Shown: positions 33,987-42,428 of the stretch, in pieces
How the letters are laid out: the number at the start of each line of letters is the position of its first letter
Position numbering within the stretch: the first letter of the stretch is position 1
DNA from: Pseudomonadota bacterium
Lineage (GTDB): Bacteria; Pseudomonadota; Alphaproteobacteria; Puniceispirillales; Puniceispirillaceae
Reading direction: 5' to 3'
Assembly: GCA_027620495.1 (NCBI GenBank)
Contig: JAQCEA010000002.1
Span: forward strand, 62,001 to 126,000
Length of the DNA stretch: 64,000 bases
Program-made: the position numbers and the translations under genes
The notes under the pieces: model-generated
The model's database searches: none
The model's input: the letters and a program-made list of their open reading frames with translations, nothing else
What the model was told of the DNA's origin: nothing

Positions 33987-34756
33987 TGGCAATGACGCGG
34001 CTGGTGATTTTTGACAAAGATGGGGTGATTCTTGACCTGCAGGCAACATGGTTGCCAGCCGCACGGGCGGTGGCGGCACATACGGTGACATTGATCCCTG
34101 CTGTTGAGGGTGTCATGCCAGCGATCACCGCGGCAGATTTATTGCATGCCATTGGTGTTGATGATCTGCGCGGTCATATTGATCCACAAGGCATTTTTGC
34201 GACTGGTTCATTCGCCGAAATACGCGCCAAATGGCAAGCCATGCTGCCGCCGCAGATGATCGCGCTTGAACATGACATGGCATATCGTGATGCGGTGCAA
34301 ACCATCGTTCACGAACAAACACGCCAGACAACCAAAGCCAAAGGTGATGTGGTCACCCCACTTCATGCGTTGCATAAAGACGGCTATCAGCTGGCGATGG
34401 TCACCAATGATAATGAACGAAGCGCCAGACAAAGTTTACATGATCTTGGTATTGCAGATTTATTCTGTGCAGTTATCGGGGCAGATAGCGGTTTTGGGTC
34501 AAAGCCAGATCCCGATGGATTGTTGCATTGTTGCGATATCGCCGGGGTGATGCCAGATGCAAGCATTATGGTAGGTGATACCATTGCCGATTATGGGGCG
34601 GCGATGGCGGCTGGGTGCAAGTCGTTTGTTTGCATTGCTGATGCGTTTGAATTTCGGCCGCATCACGATATTCAGCCAGAATTTGTGATTGCCGATTTGA
34701 TGGGGTTGCCCGGATTATTGGGAGTGGAATCATCACCGTCTAAGACCGCACGGTGA
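33986..34756 (+). CDS. HAD family hydrolase (phosphoglycolate phosphatase-like)
   Basis: A 256-residue HAD protein with motif I FDKDGVILDL, motif II VTNDNE, the lysine in GSKPDPDG and motif IV MVGDTIADYGAA. It has an unusually large helical cap with LPPQMIALEHDM. The stop of UPF0280 overlaps its ATG (TGATG), so it is the last gene of the hydroxylase-reductase operon. It probably removes phosphate from a small molecule, perhaps a damaged or inhibitory side product, but the substrate is unknown. Confidence 0.85.
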   Translation: MAMTRLVIFDKDGVILDLQATWLPAARAVAAHTVTLIPAVEGVMPAITAADLLHAIGVDDLRGHIDPQGIFATGSFAEIRAKWQAMLPPQMIALEHDMAYRDAVQTIVHEQTRQTTKAKGDVVTPLHALHKDGYQLAMVTNDNERSARQSLHDLGIADLFCAVIGADSGFGSKPDPDGLLHCCDIAGVMPDASIMVGDTIADYGAAMAAGCKSFVCIADAFEFRPHHDIQPEFVIADLMGLPGLLGVESSPSKTAR

Positions 34757-34795
34757 CTGGCAGGTGTTTTGCCTGAAAAATTAAACATCTGGCAC

Positions 34796-34859
34796 CAAGC
34801 CCCTAAAGGGACAAGCCCCTGAAGATACAAGCCCCTAAAGTTGCGAGTCCCGGGAAATA
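34796..34859. repeat. 16-bp tandem repeat, about four copies
   Basis: CAAGCCCCTAAAGGGA-type units start at 34796, 34812 and 34828, with a decayed copy at 34844. The first nine bases CAAGCCCCT are identical in three units. The repeat begins 39 bases after the HAD gene stop. Confidence 0.85.
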
Positions 34860-34950
34860 TATGGGTTGGCAAGCGATGTTAGATTCGCTTATCACTAGAA
34901 ACGGCAATATGGGCCAAATGCATTGGCCGCAGTGATGGATCAGAGATGTT

Positions 34951-36198
34951 ATGACGGGACAAATTGTAATTATTGGCGCGAGTCATGCCGGCATTTCATG
35001 CGCTGAACAATTGCGCACACTGGGATTTTCTGGTGGCATTACATTGGTCGACAGGCAGTCAGGTGCGCCGATAGAACGCCCACCCTTGTCAAAATCCTAT
35101 CTTGGTAGCGTGCCAGAAGATGATGATAAATTCTTGCTGCGCCGCCCGGAATGGTATGAAAAATTTCAAGTCACAATGATTGACGGTATCGCCGTTGATC
35201 GCATTGATCCGGTGCCGCACCAGATTTGGTTGGCTGACGGCCAGTCATTAAATTACGATAAACTTATCCTTGCCACTGGCGCGGTGCCGCGCACATTGCC
35301 GCAAGCGGATGGTCTTGGCAATGTGCATGTGTTGCGAAGCCCGGATGATGCCGCCGCCTTGCGCCGGGCCATGCAAACAGCCAATACAGCCGTGGTTATT
35401 GGTGGTGGCTATATCGGACTTGAAGCTGCGGCAAGCTTTCGCAAGGCTGGATTAAACGTGCATGTGGTTGAAGCCGCCGACAGATTGCTAGCACGTGTGG
35501 CAAGCCCAGAGATGTCAGCTTTTTTTCAAGATCTTCACCAACGCCACGGGGTGATGATACATACCGGCATGACCGGCACGAAAATCCATCAAAAAGACGG
35601 TTTGTTTACGGGCATAACCTTGGATACCGGCCAGCAGATTTCAGCCGAATTGCTGGTGGTTGGTATAGGTGTCGCACCTGACCGGGTGCTGGCAGATGCC
35701 ATCGGGGCGGCAACTGGCAATGGCATTCTTGTTGACCGCCATATGCGAACCACGATTGATGATGTCTATGCGATTGGTGATGTGGCGCTGGTAGACGGGG
35801 CCGCATTACGCATTGAATCGGTGCATAATGCCCAGGATACAGCGGCGCGCGCTGCCGCTGATATCACCAAAACGCCGTTGCCGGACATATCTGTGCCTTG
35901 GTTCTGGTCAGAACAATATGATATGAGACTGCAATCAGCAGGGATTGTTCCGGCTGGCAAAGATGGTACGCATTATGCGGTGCGTCCGTCAAAGCGCGAA
36001 GGCGGCATGTCGGTCTGGAGCTATGATGACCGCCGGTTGGTTGCGGTCGAGGCCGTGTATGACCCGGCGGCTTATATGCTTGGCAAAAAATGCCTTGAAA
36101 ATCATTTATCACCGCCGCGCTCAGATATCACTGACCCTGCCTTTGATTTAAAAACATTTGCAACCGCGACACCCGGTATGCAGCAAGACGGAGCCTAA
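34951..36198 (+). CDS. FAD-dependent ferredoxin reductase (putidaredoxin reductase type)
   Basis: A 415-residue two-dinucleotide-domain flavoprotein. The FAD site is IVIIGASHAGISCAEQL, the NAD(P) site is AVVIGGGYIGLEAAASF, and the DDVYAIGDVAL motif closes the FAD domain; the C-terminal reductase domain has VPWFWSEQYD. ERPPLSK after the first domain is typical of reductases that feed ferredoxins of Rieske oxygenases and P450s. No ferredoxin or oxygenase is adjacent. It lies about 200 bases after the heterocycle operon and could supply its electrons, but this is only a possibility. Confidence 0.87.
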   Translation: MTGQIVIIGASHAGISCAEQLRTLGFSGGITLVDRQSGAPIERPPLSKSYLGSVPEDDDKFLLRRPEWYEKFQVTMIDGIAVDRIDPVPHQIWLADGQSLNYDKLILATGAVPRTLPQADGLGNVHVLRSPDDAAALRRAMQTANTAVVIGGGYIGLEAAASFRKAGLNVHVVEAADRLLARVASPEMSAFFQDLHQRHGVMIHTGMTGTKIHQKDGLFTGITLDTGQQISAELLVVGIGVAPDRVLADAIGAATGNGILVDRHMRTTIDDVYAIGDVALVDGAALRIESVHNAQDTAARAAADITKTPLPDISVPWFWSEQYDMRLQSAGIVPAGKDGTHYAVRPSKREGGMSVWSYDDRRLVAVEAVYDPAAYMLGKKCLENHLSPPRSDITDPAFDLKTFATATPGMQQDGA

Positions 36199-36203
36199 CC
36201 ACC

Positions 36204-37253
36204 ATGATGTATGCTGGCGTTGCAAAAACAAATCGGCCGGTGCGTATGGATATGCGCAGTGACACTGTGACGCAACCAACCGCTGCGATGCGGCGCGCCA
36301 TGGCAGAGGCGGAAGTTGGTGATGATGTTTATGGGGATGATCCAACGGTGAACGCGCTGCAAGATAAAGCGGCAAAATTGCTTGGCAAGGAAGCCGGGTT
36401 GTTTGTGGCCACTGGCACCCAATCAAATTTATGCGCCACACTGGCCCATTGCCAACGTGGTGACGAAATTCTGGTTGGCGATAGCTATCATATTTTTCGG
36501 GATGAAGCTGGCGGCGCGGCGGTGCTTGGCGGGGTTATGATGGCACCGGTATTGACCGGCGCATCTGGTGCAATGCGGCCAGATGATATTGCCGCGACAG
36601 TCAAACCGGATGATGCCCATTGCGCGATATCACGTTTGTTATGTCTTGAAAATACGGTAGCTGGACATGTTCAGTCTGCCAAAACCATAAATGAAATGGC
36701 GGCGGTTGGACGCGCGCATGGGCTGGCTGTACATCTTGACGGGGCGCGGCTGATGAATGCGGTTGTCAAGCTTGGCATTTCTGCCGCCGAACTTGTTGCT
36801 GGTGTTGATACGGTATCTTTATGTTTGTCCAAGGGGCTGGGAACGCCAGCCGGGTCTGTCTTGGTTGGGCCAGCAGATTTTATTCGGCGGGCGCACCGTA
36901 TTCGCAAATTGGTTGGTGGCGGCATGCGCCAAATTGGTGTTTTGGCCGCCGCTGGCATCCATGCGCTTGACCATCATATTGACCGTCTTGCAGATGATCA
37001 TACACATGCCTTGCGGCTTGCTGAAGGCTTGTCAAAGGTCAAAGCCATTCAGGTAAACCCAGAAGCGGTAGAAACCAATATGGTGTTTATTGGATTGCCA
37101 GATGGAGCGGCTGATGGGTTGCGTGCACATCTTGCCGAACGAGGGATTTTGCTTGGTGGGGGCAAAAAACAGATCAGGCTGGTCACCCATCTGGACATCA
37201 CCGGTGACGATATAGATTTGCTGACCGAAGAAATTTCCCACTATTTTGCTTAA
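36204..37253 (+). CDS. ltaE: Low-specificity L-threonine aldolase
   Basis: A 349-residue PLP enzyme of the beta-eliminating lyase/threonine aldolase group. It has MRSDTVTQPTAAMR, GDDVYGDDPTVNALQ, the substrate-binding HLDGARLMNA and the PLP lysine in CLSKGLGTPAGSVL. It splits threonine and related beta-hydroxy amino acids into glycine and an aldehyde. An upstream GGAG supports the ATG at 36204, though starting at MDMRSD (36246) would fit the family length better. It follows the reductase by 6 bases and precedes dmdA by about 95 bases. Confidence 0.88.
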   Translation: MMYAGVAKTNRPVRMDMRSDTVTQPTAAMRRAMAEAEVGDDVYGDDPTVNALQDKAAKLLGKEAGLFVATGTQSNLCATLAHCQRGDEILVGDSYHIFRDEAGGAAVLGGVMMAPVLTGASGAMRPDDIAATVKPDDAHCAISRLLCLENTVAGHVQSAKTINEMAAVGRAHGLAVHLDGARLMNAVVKLGISAAELVAGVDTVSLCLSKGLGTPAGSVLVGPADFIRRAHRIRKLVGGGMRQIGVLAAAGIHALDHHIDRLADDHTHALRLAEGLSKVKAIQVNPEAVETNMVFIGLPDGAADGLRAHLAERGILLGGGKKQIRLVTHLDITGDDIDLLTEEISHYFA

Positions 37254-37348
37254 AATCACCAGCTAATATGGCGATTTGGGAATATTAAACTGATTTTCTG
37301 ATGCCATTATGCGGCAGGAAATATGATCAGTAAAAGGTATGGTTTGCA

Positions 37349-38458
37349 ATGTCATTAATGCTTTCGGTTGGGGCGCGGGTGCGCAAAAGTCCATTTTTTG
37401 CGGCAACGCGCAAAGCCGGGTTAACGGCGGCCAGCGTTTATAACCACATGTTTATGCCAACCAGCTATGGCGACCCGGCCGCTGAATATGACCGTCTGGT
37501 CAATGGCGTGGCCATGTGGGATGTGGCGGTTGAAAGACAGGTGGCGTTAAAAGGGCCTGACGCGCTGAAACTGGCGCGATTGCTGACCCCGCGTAACCTT
37601 GATGGGTTGGTGATCGGGCAGGGCAAATATGTGCCGATTTGCAATTATGATGGGGTGATTATCAATGACCCAGTATTGTTGCAGGTGGATGAGGATGAAA
37701 TCTGGTTGTCAATTGCCGATAGCGATATCGTGCTGTGGGCCGCGGCGATTGCTGGTGCGCACCGGCTGGATGTGCGTGTGTTTGAACCTGATGTGTCGCC
37801 ATTAGCCATTCAGGGGCCAAAATCGACTGATGTTGTTGCCGATCTATTTGGCGATTGGGTCAGGGAATTAAAATACTTTGGATTTCTGATCACCGAACTG
37901 GCGGGCATACCGCTTGTTGTGGCGCGGTCTGGATGGTCAAAACAAGGCGGGTTTGAACTGTATTTGCGAGACGGCCAGCGCGGGCAAGAATTATGGGATC
38001 TTGTCGCCAAGGCGGGCGCGCCTTATGGCATTGGCCCGGGAACGCCAAATTATGTCGAACGGCTGGAAAGCGGTCTGATTTCTTATGGGGCAGATACTGA
38101 TGCTGAAACAAATCCATTTGAACTAGGTATGGATAATTTTATCAATCTTGATCAGCCGCATGAATTTATTGGAAAATCAGCCCTAAAGGCCATTAAAGCA
38201 GCGGGTGTAAAACGGCGCTTCATCGGATTGTTAATTGATGGCGCACCATTTAAGGGCGGGAATGAACATCGCTGGGATGTGACATTAAACGGGGCCTATG
38301 CTGGGTTTGCCAGTGCCTGCGCCTATTCACCACGGGTCGGGTCTAATATTGGTGTCGGGCTGATATCGACGGCCGCAATTGCAGCGCCAGATGGTGTCGC
38401 AGTGATCACAGATGATGGCATCTTGCCAGCACGTGCCGCACCATTTCCACTGGTATAG
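37349..38458 (+). CDS. dmdA: Dimethylsulfoniopropionate demethylase
   Basis: A 369-residue GcvT-fold aminomethyltransferase relative. It carries features that set DmdA apart from GcvT: VYNHMFMPTSYG, WDVAVERQV, ISIADSDIVL, ELKYFGF and ARSGWSKQGGFELYL, then RLESGLISYGAD. DmdA moves a methyl group from DMSP to tetrahydrofolate, giving methylmercaptopropionate, and is a hallmark of marine Alphaproteobacteria such as SAR11, SAR116 and Roseobacter. No dmdB, dmdC or dmdD gene is nearby. GcvT-like enzymes acting on other methylated compounds are the alternative. Confidence 0.85.
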   Translation: MSLMLSVGARVRKSPFFAATRKAGLTAASVYNHMFMPTSYGDPAAEYDRLVNGVAMWDVAVERQVALKGPDALKLARLLTPRNLDGLVIGQGKYVPICNYDGVIINDPVLLQVDEDEIWLSIADSDIVLWAAAIAGAHRLDVRVFEPDVSPLAIQGPKSTDVVADLFGDWVRELKYFGFLITELAGIPLVVARSGWSKQGGFELYLRDGQRGQELWDLVAKAGAPYGIGPGTPNYVERLESGLISYGADTDAETNPFELGMDNFINLDQPHEFIGKSALKAIKAAGVKRRFIGLLIDGAPFKGGNEHRWDVTLNGAYAGFASACAYSPRVGSNIGVGLISTAAIAAPDGVAVITDDGILPARAAPFPLV

Positions 38459-38552
38459 ACAGTCGTTTTATTCTTTTAGAGCGACCTTTTGCCGGATGGT
38501 GCCGTCTTTAAAAACCATCGTACATTCTGATGTTTGGTGCTAGACTCAGCGC

Positions 38553-39761
38553 ATGCATGGACATGAAGCTGAATTGTTAAACACCACCTTTTTGATGCTC
38601 AGCGCCATCGGTTGCGGTCTGGTGTTAAAATTGGTCAAACAGCCACCGCTTGTTGGCTATATTTTGGCTGGTCTGTTTATTGGCCCGTCTGGTATGGGGT
38701 TGATTGATTATTCTGCGGAAATTTCTTCGCTGGCAGAACTTGGCATTATTTTATTGCTTTTCATCATTGGCATGGAACTGTCGGTCAAGGCGTTTTTGAC
38801 CGTGGTCCGGCCAGCCGTTATTGCCACCATGGCACAAATTATGTGCAGCATTTTGCTGGCTTTTTTGGTGAGTTTTTATTTTTCATGGTCGGGGCCTCAA
38901 ATTTTACTTGTCGGGTTTATTCTGACCTTATCTTCGACCGCGGTTGCGTTGATGGTGCTTGATCAGCTGGGGCTGTTGCGGGCACATGTCGGGCAGTTGA
39001 CCGTTGGTGTACTTGTCGCGCAGGATATTGCTGTTGTGCCGATGCTGGTCTTTGCCGGTGCGGGGGCAGGCATGCTGGCAGAATGGCCATTACTGGTGAC
39101 GCGGATTGGGCTGGCGGTGACCGTATTAGGGGTGCTGTTATTTTGGATTGCTCGCACCGCAAGATTGCGTCTGCCATTTGGGCAGGGGCTGGAAGACAAT
39201 ATAGAATTGTCGGTTTTGCTTGGGCTGGGGCTGTGTTTTATGGCGGCCAGCCTCACCGGGTTTATGGGACTATCGCCGGTATTTGGTGCCTTTTGTGCCG
39301 GGCTTGCTATCAGCCATACAAATTTGCGCAAACCCATATTGGAAGCAACCCATCCCTTGCAATCACTTCTTATTGTTATTTTCTTTGTGTCGATCGGTCT
39401 GTTGGTTGACCTGAATTATGTGTCGACACATTGGGGCGTGATTTTGCTGGTGACGGTGGCGGTGCTGTGTCTGAAAACCATTTTGGGTTGGGTGCTATTA
39501 TATGTGGGGGGCGAACCTGCCGGACGGGCGCTTGTCTCGTCACTGATCATACCGCAAATTGGCGAATTCAGTTTTGTGTTGACGACAACTGGCGTTTCGT
39601 CTGGCATTTTTATAAGCGAGGAAGCTGATTTCTTGCTGGCCGTGATTGCCGCTAGCTTGTTTGTCTCGCCGATTTGGACGACAGTTTTGCATTATCTTGT
39701 TGTGCGATCAAAAATCCACCTTGTTGGCGAACCACAAACGCCGTCAAACCTGCCCACTTAA
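38553..39761 (+). CDS. CPA2 family monovalent cation:proton antiporter
   Basis: A 402-residue membrane protein with about twelve to thirteen hydrophobic helices, of the Kef/NapA type. It has PPLVGYILAGLFIGPSGMG, LLFIIGMELS, LTLSSTAVALMVLDQLG and the exchange region FGAFCAGLAISHT. The C-terminal TrkA-N/RCK regulatory domain of KefB and KefC is absent. It should exchange potassium or sodium for protons. It stands alone; the next gene is convergent. Confidence 0.87.
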   Translation: MHGHEAELLNTTFLMLSAIGCGLVLKLVKQPPLVGYILAGLFIGPSGMGLIDYSAEISSLAELGIILLLFIIGMELSVKAFLTVVRPAVIATMAQIMCSILLAFLVSFYFSWSGPQILLVGFILTLSSTAVALMVLDQLGLLRAHVGQLTVGVLVAQDIAVVPMLVFAGAGAGMLAEWPLLVTRIGLAVTVLGVLLFWIARTARLRLPFGQGLEDNIELSVLLGLGLCFMAASLTGFMGLSPVFGAFCAGLAISHTNLRKPILEATHPLQSLLIVIFFVSIGLLVDLNYVSTHWGVILLVTVAVLCLKTILGWVLLYVGGEPAGRALVSSLIIPQIGEFSFVLTTTGVSSGIFISEEADFLLAVIAASLFVSPIWTTVLHYLVVRSKIHLVGEPQTPSNLPT

Positions 39762-39780
39762 ATGTGAATTTGGTGCAAAG

Positions 39781-39819
39781 GCCATTAAAAATGGCCGCCC
39801 GTTTTATCTGGCGGCCATT
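39781..39819 (-). terminator. Rho-independent terminator of the cold shock gene
   Basis: AATGGCCGCC and GGCGGCCATT form a perfect 10-bp stem. On the minus strand the stem is followed by a run of T (ATTTTTAA), so it ends transcription of the cold shock gene; it may also stop the antiporter transcript less efficiently. Confidence 0.75.
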
Positions 39820-39872
39820 GTCTAAACATGGTGATTTAACCAACGTTCGTGTTTGTCTGGCAGTATCCGTAA

Positions 39873-40082
39873 TTAATCGACAAGACCGAGGCCAACTGCG
39901 GCCATTTTGCCATTACGCTGCTCTTCGAGTTCATAGGTCACTTTTTGACCTTCATTCAGGCCATTCAGGCCAGAATTTTGAACCGCGGTGATATGTACAA
40001 ACACATCATTGTCGCCTTCATCAGGATTGATAAAGCCGTAACCTTTTTGGGTGTTAAACCACTTGACAGTACCCTGTGCCAT
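39873..40082 (-). CDS. Cold shock domain protein (CspA family)
   Basis: A 69-residue single cold-shock domain with KWFNTQKGYGFI (RNP1 KGYGFI) and DVFVHI (RNP2). It binds single-stranded RNA or DNA and melts secondary structure at low temperature. Its start is preceded by a gene-free stretch of about 300 bases, which fits the long leader common in this family. Confidence 0.95.
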   Translation of the reverse strand: MAQGTVKWFNTQKGYGFINPDEGDNDVFVHITAVQNSGLNGLNEGQKVTYELEEQRNGKMAAVGLGLVD

Positions 40083-40381
40083 TTATTTAGTCTCCAACCT
40101 CAGCTTTGACCTGCCGTTAGTCTGCAAGCTGACTATTTCTGAACGCGACTTCTATGCGGCTGTGAATCTTTGGTTGGATCCTAGTCTCATAAAGCCCTTC
40201 GGCCCCTTCCATATGGGGACAGCAACAAATAAAGTCAAATATTAAATCAACAATATCTGATTTGCCGGGCAGCTACGACATCCGGTTTCTTGCTGAATAT
40301 CAAATTTGAATAGCGAATTTTTCCAATAGGTTTATATGTTTTGGTTTCTTACCGATAAATCTGCTTGATAAAGGATATAGC
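40083..40381. other. Gene-free region between the cold shock gene and rarD
   Basis: About 300 bases between divergent genes. It should hold the promoters of both and a leader for the cold shock mRNA. The only frame in it (64 codons from 40051) has no recognisable family and overlaps the cold shock start antisense. I see no clear hairpin, repeat or RNA gene. Confidence 0.4.
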
Positions 40382-41284
40382 ATGGGCGGATCTGTGCAGA
40401 ACCGTGCAAGCGGTGTTTTATTTGCGTTAAGTGCCGGTATTTTATGGGGATTTGTGCCGGTTTACATCCATTTCCTTGGTGATGTTGACCCGCTGGAAAT
40501 TGTCGCACACCGATCTTTGTGGTCACTTGTGCTGCTGTTTGCTTTGGTTGCATGGCGGCGACATATCAGCCTCGCGTTGCAGATTTTCTTTAATAAGAAA
40601 TTACTGGTCAGCTTTATCATCACCACATGTTTTTTGTCGGCAAATTGGACCATTTATGTGTATGCGGTGCAATCTGGCCATGTTGTCAGCGCGGCGTTGG
40701 GCTATTTCGTCTATCCGATTTGTACGGTGTTACTTGGCATTGCTGTTTTGGGCGAACGCTTGGATCGCTGGGCGTGGCTAGCGGTTTGCTGTGTCACCTT
40801 TGGGGTGCTGGTAAAGGCCTTTCTCATTGCTGGTGTGCCATGGGTTGCCTTGTCGGTCGCGGTAACATTTTCGCTTTATGCTGTGGCACGGAAACGCCTT
40901 AAAATTGACCCGATTTTGGGGTTATTCGTCGAAACATTGATCTTGCTTCCGGTAACGCTTGGCTTTTTTGGCTGGTTGGCGTGGTCTGGCCAGCCTTTAT
41001 TTTTTGGTGGTGGCACGAAATTTGTTTTGTTGGCGATGTTCGTGGGTGTGTTAACGGTGGTGCCATTGATCCTGTTTCATGCTGGTAATCAATTGCTGAG
41101 CATGACAACGGCAAGCCTGCTTTTTTACAGCAATCCAACAACGCAGCTTTTGATCGCGACATTGCTGTTTGGTGAGGCATTTGCGGTGCAAGATTTGCTG
41201 GCGTTTGGGCCAATCTGGCTGGGCATTGCGGTGTATTTTGTCACACGGCCAAAGCCGGTTCGCCCGGCCTTGCCAACGGGATAA
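40382..41284 (+). CDS. rarD: RarD-type EamA/DMT family transporter
   Basis: A 300-residue membrane protein with ten predicted helices in two EamA repeats. ALSAGILWGFVPVYIHFLGDVDPLEIVAHRSLWSL and NWTIYVYAVQSGHVVSAALGYFVYP are characteristic of RarD. The substrate of RarD is not established; related DMT proteins export metabolites. An AAGGA lies upstream of the ATG. Confidence 0.88.
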   Translation: MGGSVQNRASGVLFALSAGILWGFVPVYIHFLGDVDPLEIVAHRSLWSLVLLFALVAWRRHISLALQIFFNKKLLVSFIITTCFLSANWTIYVYAVQSGHVVSAALGYFVYPICTVLLGIAVLGERLDRWAWLAVCCVTFGVLVKAFLIAGVPWVALSVAVTFSLYAVARKRLKIDPILGLFVETLILLPVTLGFFGWLAWSGQPLFFGGGTKFVLLAMFVGVLTVVPLILFHAGNQLLSMTTASLLFYSNPTTQLLIATLLFGEAFAVQDLLAFGPIWLGIAVYFVTRPKPVRPALPTG

Positions 41285-41313
41285 AAAAATAGCCAGAGCC
41301 GGGCCCTGACTAT
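41282..41313 (-). terminator. Rho-independent terminator after the cyclophilin gene
   Basis: ATAGCCAGAGCC pairs with GGGCCCTGACTAT with two mismatches, and on the minus strand the stem runs into seven T residues. It lies just before the convergent rarD stop. Confidence 0.65.
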
Positions 41314-41360
41314 GATTTATTTGAAAGATGGCGTGCCATCAATGGGTTTATGTATTTGGC

Positions 41361-41876
41361 TTAATCAATAACCGAGGCAGAGATAATCTGGTCAGGTTCA
41401 GCAGGCGGTTGGCCAGCGGCAAGCTTTTCAACAGCTTCCATGCCGCGTTCTACCTGTCCCCATACAGTATATTGACCAGTAAGGTGTCCACACCCGTCAA
41501 AACAGATGAAAAACTGGCTATCGCCGCTGTTCGGGCTTGATGACCGGGCCATGCCAACCGTACCAACACGGTATTCATAATCGGTAAATTCGGCATCCAG
41601 ATTGGTGCCAGATCCGCCCATGCCAGTGCCTGTCGGGTCACCGGTTTGGGCCATAAAGCCTGGGATAACGCGGTGGAAAATAATGCCGTCGTAAAATCCA
41701 GACGATGCCAGTTCAGCGATGCGGTTGACATGGTTTGGCGCTAATTCGGGTAAAAATGCAATCTCCACCTGCCCTTGGGATGTTTCAAGAAGCAGCTTTT
41801 TGCCAGCGTTGGCAGATGATGTTTCGCTCATAAATAGTAATCCTATCGCTAAAAGACCCAGTCGTTTTAAGTGCAT
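41361..41876 (-). CDS. Peptidyl-prolyl cis-trans isomerase, cyclophilin type
   Basis: A protein of about 171 residues with a likely signal peptide (MHLKRLGLLAIGLLF... ending near SSANA). The cyclophilin domain has GIIFHRVIPGFMAQTGDPTGTG, the SSPNSGDSQFFICF segment and the LTGQYTVWGQV tail. It speeds proline isomerisation during folding, probably in the periplasm. A shorter cytoplasmic form could begin at the ATG at 41831. Its start region overlaps or abuts the end of the stress protein gene. Confidence 0.9.
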   Translation of the reverse strand: MHLKRLGLLAIGLLFMSETSSANAGKKLLLETSQGQVEIAFLPELAPNHVNRIAELASSGFYDGIIFHRVIPGFMAQTGDPTGTGMGGSGTNLDAEFTDYEYRVGTVGMARSSSPNSGDSQFFICFDGCGHLTGQYTVWGQVERGMEAVEKLAAGQPPAEPDQIISASVID

Positions 41877-41902
41877 GTTTTGCCCCTTACCGTGTTTTGT
41901 GA

Positions 41903-42382
41903 TCAAAACAGGGCGTCAAGTTGTTCATCAGTTAGATTGCCCGGCACAACGGTGATTGGCACCCGGCAACGTGACGCGCCTTTGGCCATCAAAAAGTTGA
42001 TAAGCGGGCCAGCATTTTCTGATTTTGTATCAGCGCCCAGAACCAGCAAGCTGATGTCAGGCTCTTCATCGATCAGCGCCAATAATTCATCTTTAATATC
42101 GCCCTCGCGCACATATAAGACGGGCGTGCCTTTGGTCAGATTTTTCGCATAATCAGCGTGAATGGCCATTTTTGCTTCGGCATTCTCGCGCGCTTCGGCA
42201 CGCATTAATTCTCCAACACCAGCCCAATATTCAAATTCGGCTGGGGCAATGCAATACATCAAGGCCACACGTCCACCAACGGTGCGGGCGCGCCCACAAG
42301 CAAATTGTAGCGCCTGATGCATTTCTTCACTGTCGTCAACGACAACGAGAAATACCGGTTCCTTTTTCTTTCCCTTCGTCAT
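41903..42382 (-). CDS. Universal stress protein (UspA family)
   Basis: A 159-residue single-domain Usp protein. VFLVVVDDSEEMHQAL opens the fold, and LLVLGADTKSENAGPLINFLMAKGASRCRVPITVVPG gives a modified nucleotide-binding loop. The role is stress tolerance in general terms. It lies between the sulfur-export-like pair and the cyclophilin on the same strand. Confidence 0.88.
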   Translation of the reverse strand: MTKGKKKEPVFLVVVDDSEEMHQALQFACGRARTVGGRVALMYCIAPAEFEYWAGVGELMRAEARENAEAKMAIHADYAKNLTKGTPVLYVREGDIKDELLALIDEEPDISLLVLGADTKSENAGPLINFLMAKGASRCRVPITVVPGNLTDEQLDALF

Positions 42383-42428
42383 GTTTTGTCCCCAATGAAT
42401 TTTTATCGGTGCAAGTAATTTTGCGTTG

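Noticed and set aside
40051-40245. 64-codon frame upstream of and overlapping the cold shock gene
   Set aside because: No recognisable family, no good ribosome site and antisense overlap with the cold shock start; better read as leader DNA.
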